Assembly: GCA_029261435.1 (NCBI GenBank)
Contig: JAJDBI010000003.1
Location: 1 to 8,613, forward strand
Source of the DNA: Nitrospinaceae bacterium
GTDB lineage: Bacteria > Nitrospinota > Nitrospinia > Nitrospinales > VA-1
DNA length: 8,613 nt
Reading direction: 5' to 3'
The translations under genes and the position numbers were made by a program. The notes under the pieces were generated by a model. That model was not told where the DNA came from, made no database searches, and was given only the letters and a program-made list of their open reading frames with translations. Of this stretch, positions 6,060 through 8,613 are shown in pieces. Positions within the stretch are counted from its first letter, which is position 1; every line of letters starts with the position of its first letter.

Positions 6060-7592
6060 ATGCTGTACCAAACCCTTAAATTTTATCTAGCTCGAATTGC
6101 CGTTTCGTTAATCCTGGTTTTTGGATTGGGTTTTACGTTTCTGTTTTTTTTGCACGAGGTAGCACTTCCAAACGTTCTGTTTGATGATGTGGCGATTCAA
6201 TGGGCCATCATCATCGTCTGCCTGTTTTTTGGGTTCATTGCGTATGGAATGTTGGGGGAACAGCGCTTTTTTAATGCTCTGCATTTCCTTAAAAATGTTT
6301 CCCCTAAGTCGAAACCGGATGATATTAAAAGTCAGTATGAAAACCTTCTGAGTTTCACGTACTCCTCTTATTTCTTGCCCGATACGGGAAAACGCTACAG
6401 GGTTCTTGCTGTTCTGTTATATGCAGATTATCTCCTGTCTATTGGCGATGAAACCCCCAGGGCCTTGAATATTTATGTGCAGGCATTTTTGCAGAGTCCT
6501 GAGGATTCACGTTTTCGCAAGCCTCTCCTAGCTATTTTGAATCAAGGTAGGGAACTCTCCCGGGAGGAAATGGACCTCCTTCTCGTTATGGTTCAGCAGG
6601 AAGAAATTCACGATCCTACTTTAACTCATTATTTGGCTAGCCTGTTTCTCAAGGCTGAGCAATGGTCTGGAAAAGTCGAACCTTTGTTTTTGAGCGCGTT
6701 GGAAGATAAGAGTGAACTTTCCAGTGAAATTATTCAGTTTGCTCTGCCTATTTACCTGGCCCACAAAAGAACAGATGAATTAGCTTTGAGGTTTTATCTG
6801 TTTGCATTGAATTATTCGGTTAATGCGGAAGAAACAATTAAAAACTACCTTGGTCGCAGTTTTTGTGAGGGAAATCTTGCCGGGGTTGCTCCTGAATTGC
6901 ACCAGAAATGTGGAGAAGTATTCGAAAGCTTAAGCTCAGAACGACAGGCGGAGATTAAAAGACAGGCTGAGGAAAACCGGATTGCTTCCAAACTAAAAAG
7001 AATAAAACTTTTTCGCCGTGAAGACCTTCAGGATCTGAAACGCTTGAAAGTGGAGATGGGCTTGGTTGCAGGCCGAATGACAATATTAATGAAGGGGGTC
7101 AGTTGGCTGGGGCAAAAATTTTTAGTGGGGATTAAATGGGTTCTTCTACAGGTTCTTGAAGGCCTCATCAAATTTGGAACTCTTTCCTTAAGGGCCAAGC
7201 TGATCAGTTTTGCGGTTCTTTCTATTTCAATTATGCTGATTCTTGGTTTCAGTGAGTTGACCTCGAAAGAGAAGAGGAACTTGTCTCAGTTACCTTCAGC
7301 TAAGATGTCCAAATCAAGATCCTCAAAAATGAAGAAGGAAGATCGGGTCTTCACCGTACAAATAGCCGCAGTTATTTCTGCCAAGCAAGCGGATAAGATG
7401 ATTCGGCGTCTTAAAAAGAAAGGGGTCGAAGGGCTCTACGTTGTCAAAGCCGTTCGGAGAGCTGGTGGGCACTGGTATAAAATACGAGCAGGACAATTCC
7501 CTACCAAAGATCAGGCCAGCGCATACGCTAATCGACTGGTCGATTTAAAATTTTTTAAAAATTACTTTGTGATTTCATTGCCCAAAAATTAA
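6060..7592 (+). CDS. Membrane protein with helical cytoplasmic domain and C-terminal SPOR domain
   Basis: This is a 510-residue protein. Two hydrophobic helices lie at about 12-31 and 46-64, and a third at about 380-397 (KLISFAVLSISIMLILGFSE). Between them, residues 65-375 form an alpha-helical, TPR-like region; a charged coiled stretch (290-330) and a moderately hydrophobic amphipathic segment (340-376) precede the last helix. With the N terminus inside, the 65-378 part is cytoplasmic and the C terminus periplasmic. Residues 428-510 are a SPOR domain (PF05036-like): DRVFTVQIAAVISAKQADKM, then GLYVVKAVRRAGGHWYKIRA with the usual W-Y-(K/R)-(V/I)-R-x-G core, GQFPTKDQASAY and a final FFKNYFVISL strand. 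SPOR domains bind glycan stripped of peptides, often at the division septum, which fits the PBP1A gene just upstream. The ATG has no clear ribosome binding site and is 4 nt after the previous stop, so re-initiation by coupling is likely. The helical part is not a family I can name. Confidence 0.85.
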   Translation: MLYQTLKFYLARIAVSLILVFGLGFTFLFFLHEVALPNVLFDDVAIQWAIIIVCLFFGFIAYGMLGEQRFFNALHFLKNVSPKSKPDDIKSQYENLLSFTYSSYFLPDTGKRYRVLAVLLYADYLLSIGDETPRALNIYVQAFLQSPEDSRFRKPLLAILNQGRELSREEMDLLLVMVQQEEIHDPTLTHYLASLFLKAEQWSGKVEPLFLSALEDKSELSSEIIQFALPIYLAHKRTDELALRFYLFALNYSVNAEETIKNYLGRSFCEGNLAGVAPELHQKCGEVFESLSSERQAEIKRQAEENRIASKLKRIKLFRREDLQDLKRLKVEMGLVAGRMTILMKGVSWLGQKFLVGIKWVLLQVLEGLIKFGTLSLRAKLISFAVLSISIMLILGFSELTSKEKRNLSQLPSAKMSKSRSSKMKKEDRVFTVQIAAVISAKQADKMIRRLKKKGVEGLYVVKAVRRAGGHWYKIRAGQFPTKDQASAYANRLVDLKFFKNYFVISLPKN

Positions 7593-7595
7593 GAC

Positions 7596-7618
7596 TCTCG
7601 TTGAGCGAGATATTTTTT
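7596..7618 (+). terminator. Rho-independent-type terminator of the PBP1A operon
   Basis: A 5-bp stem TCTCG (7596-7600) and CGAGA (7606-7610) with a TTGAG loop is followed by TATTTTTT. It starts 3 nt after the SPOR gene stop. The stem is short, so efficiency may be modest. It lies between two convergent stops, and the minus-strand copy has only a weak T-run, so it mainly serves the rightward operon. Confidence 0.55.
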
Positions 7619-7631
7619 AGCTGTGGAGGGA

Positions 7632-8613
7632 TCAACAACGACCGTAACGGTCTTCGTAGCGTGAAATATCGGCTTCATCTAGAAGGTGACCGAACTGAAT
7701 TTCAATAATTACCAGCAATTCAGAACCGGGGTTCCCCAATCGGTGTTTGGTGTTTTTAGGAATGGTGATAGAGTCATTAGTTTCCAATTGAAAAGTTTCC
7801 TTGTTTCTCACTACTTCTGCTGAACCGGATACTATTGTCCAATGCTCACTGCGATGCTGATGGGATTGCAGGCTCAGTGCCTCTCCGGGCAAGACTTCGA
7901 TACGCTTTAACACATAAGAAGGTCCTGCATCCAATACAGTGTATGATCCCCATGGTTTATTAACGATAGCGGGTTGTTTTCCTTCAGGATGACCCTTTTC
8001 ATTGAGCGACTCTACCAGATTTTTTACATCCTGAGAGCGTTCCTTGGCGCAGACAAGCAGAGCATCGGGACTGTCTACCACAATTGTGTCTTTTAATCCC
8101 AATACCGCGATGAGCCGGTTTTGTCCTTGAATTATGGAATCGTTGCAATCTTGAGCCAGAACATTTCCACTTATGATATTTCCTTCTGAATCTTTTTCGG
8201 ATACTTCATCCAATGAGTTCCATGCACCGACATCGTTCCATCCGATATCTGCGGGAATGAGGACTACCCGTGACGAACTTTCCATGACTGCATAGTCAAT
8301 GGAAATGCTGGGTAAGGAAGAAAAAAGGCCACGGCCTGTTTCATTCAGTTCCAGATAGTCAAAATTACCTTTCACATTTTGAATGCAGTCAGCGATAGCT
8401 TCAAGTTGCAAATAAATGTTCTCGGCATATTTCTGTAACTCTTCAAGAATGCTGGAAGCCTTCCAAACAAAGACTCCGCAATTCCAATAGTATTTTCCAT
8501 TCGCCATGTATTGCTCAGCTTTAAGCCGGTCGGGCTTTTCCACAAATTGTTCTACCTGATAGGCACCGCTTTCAATTTCAGCTCCCTGCTGCAAATAACC
8601 GAATCCAGTTTCG
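7632..8613 (-). CDS. manC: Mannose-1-phosphate guanylyltransferase / mannose-6-phosphate isomerase, 5' end missing
   Basis: A 326-residue C-terminal part runs off the right edge; full proteins of this type are about 470-480 residues, so roughly the first 150 (with the GTP-binding signature) lie outside. The bifunctional enzyme interconverts fructose-6-P and mannose-6-P and makes GDP-mannose from mannose-1-P and GTP in the cytoplasm. Visible signs: ETGFGYL at the edge, FVEKPD (23-28), YYWNCGVFVW (41-50), SIDYAVME and IGWNDVGAW (124-132) of the nucleotidyltransferase, then the cupin isomerase domain from about 218 (NKPWGSYTVL) with LSLQSHQHRSEHW, His251, His253, Glu256 and His257 as likely metal ligands, and the typical end YEDRYGR. 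The common HHH in the cupin motif is SHQH here, but the H-x-H...E-H pattern is kept. It is convergent with the SPOR gene (39 nt between stops). GDP-mannose feeds surface polysaccharide or LPS. Symbols cpsB or algA are also used for this family. Confidence 0.93.
   Translation of the reverse strand, partial: ETGFGYLQQGAEIESGAYQVEQFVEKPDRLKAEQYMANGKYYWNCGVFVWKASSILEELQKYAENIYLQLEAIADCIQNVKGNFDYLELNETGRGLFSSLPSISIDYAVMESSSRVVLIPADIGWNDVGAWNSLDEVSEKDSEGNIISGNVLAQDCNDSIIQGQNRLIAVLGLKDTIVVDSPDALLVCAKERSQDVKNLVESLNEKGHPEGKQPAIVNKPWGSYTVLDAGPSYVLKRIEVLPGEALSLQSHQHRSEHWTIVSGSAEVVRNKETFQLETNDSITIPKNTKHRLGNPGSELLVIIEIQFGHLLDEADISRYEDRYGRC

Overview
The window comes from a Gram-negative bacterium with moderate GC (roughly mid-40s percent by eye). 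The envelope genes support this: a bifunctional class A penicillin-binding protein, a SPOR-domain membrane protein, and a GDP-mannose pathway enzyme. Gene order is compact, with stop/start overlaps. Nothing in the sequence fixes the phylum. My impression of a Nitrospinota-like or deltaproteobacteria-like genome is a guess from protein style only. I see no rRNA, tRNA, IS element, CRISPR array or phage gene.

Left part (1-1657, + strand): the 3' end of an unidentified gene carries a short FlgM-like motif. It overlaps by 4 nt (ATGA) a radical SAM protein with a CxxxCxxC cluster and a C-terminal half that resembles DUF512 but has no N-terminal PDZ domain. A 60-residue hypothetical protein follows. 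A 129-residue charged hypothetical gene (1691-2080, - strand) converges on this group.

Centre (2081-2465): a 385-bp divergent intergenic region with a tentative promoter, a GC-rich hairpin and one doubtful micro-ORF.

Main block (2466-7592, + strand): four genes lie head to tail with gaps of +6, -4 and +4 nt, which reads as one operon. They are an XRE-type DNA-binding protein with a long basic tail, an unrecognised single-pass membrane protein, a full-length PBP1A-type peptidoglycan synthase (GT51 plus transpeptidase, all catalytic motifs intact), and a three-pass membrane protein ending in a periplasmic SPOR domain. The likely theme is septal or lateral peptidoglycan synthesis: PBP1A makes glycan and crosslinks, and the SPOR protein senses denuded glycan and could pass that signal to a helical cytoplasmic domain. 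The XRE protein is a candidate regulator, and the single-pass protein a candidate PBP partner. A short hairpin plus T-tract ends the block.

Right edge (7632-8613, - strand, convergent): the C-terminal two thirds of a bifunctional mannose-1-phosphate guanylyltransferase/mannose-6-phosphate isomerase, which supplies GDP-mannose for surface polysaccharide.

I did not find a clear new defence or mobile system. The PBP1A operon with two unfamiliar membrane partners and the PDZ-less radical SAM protein are the most worthwhile leads.
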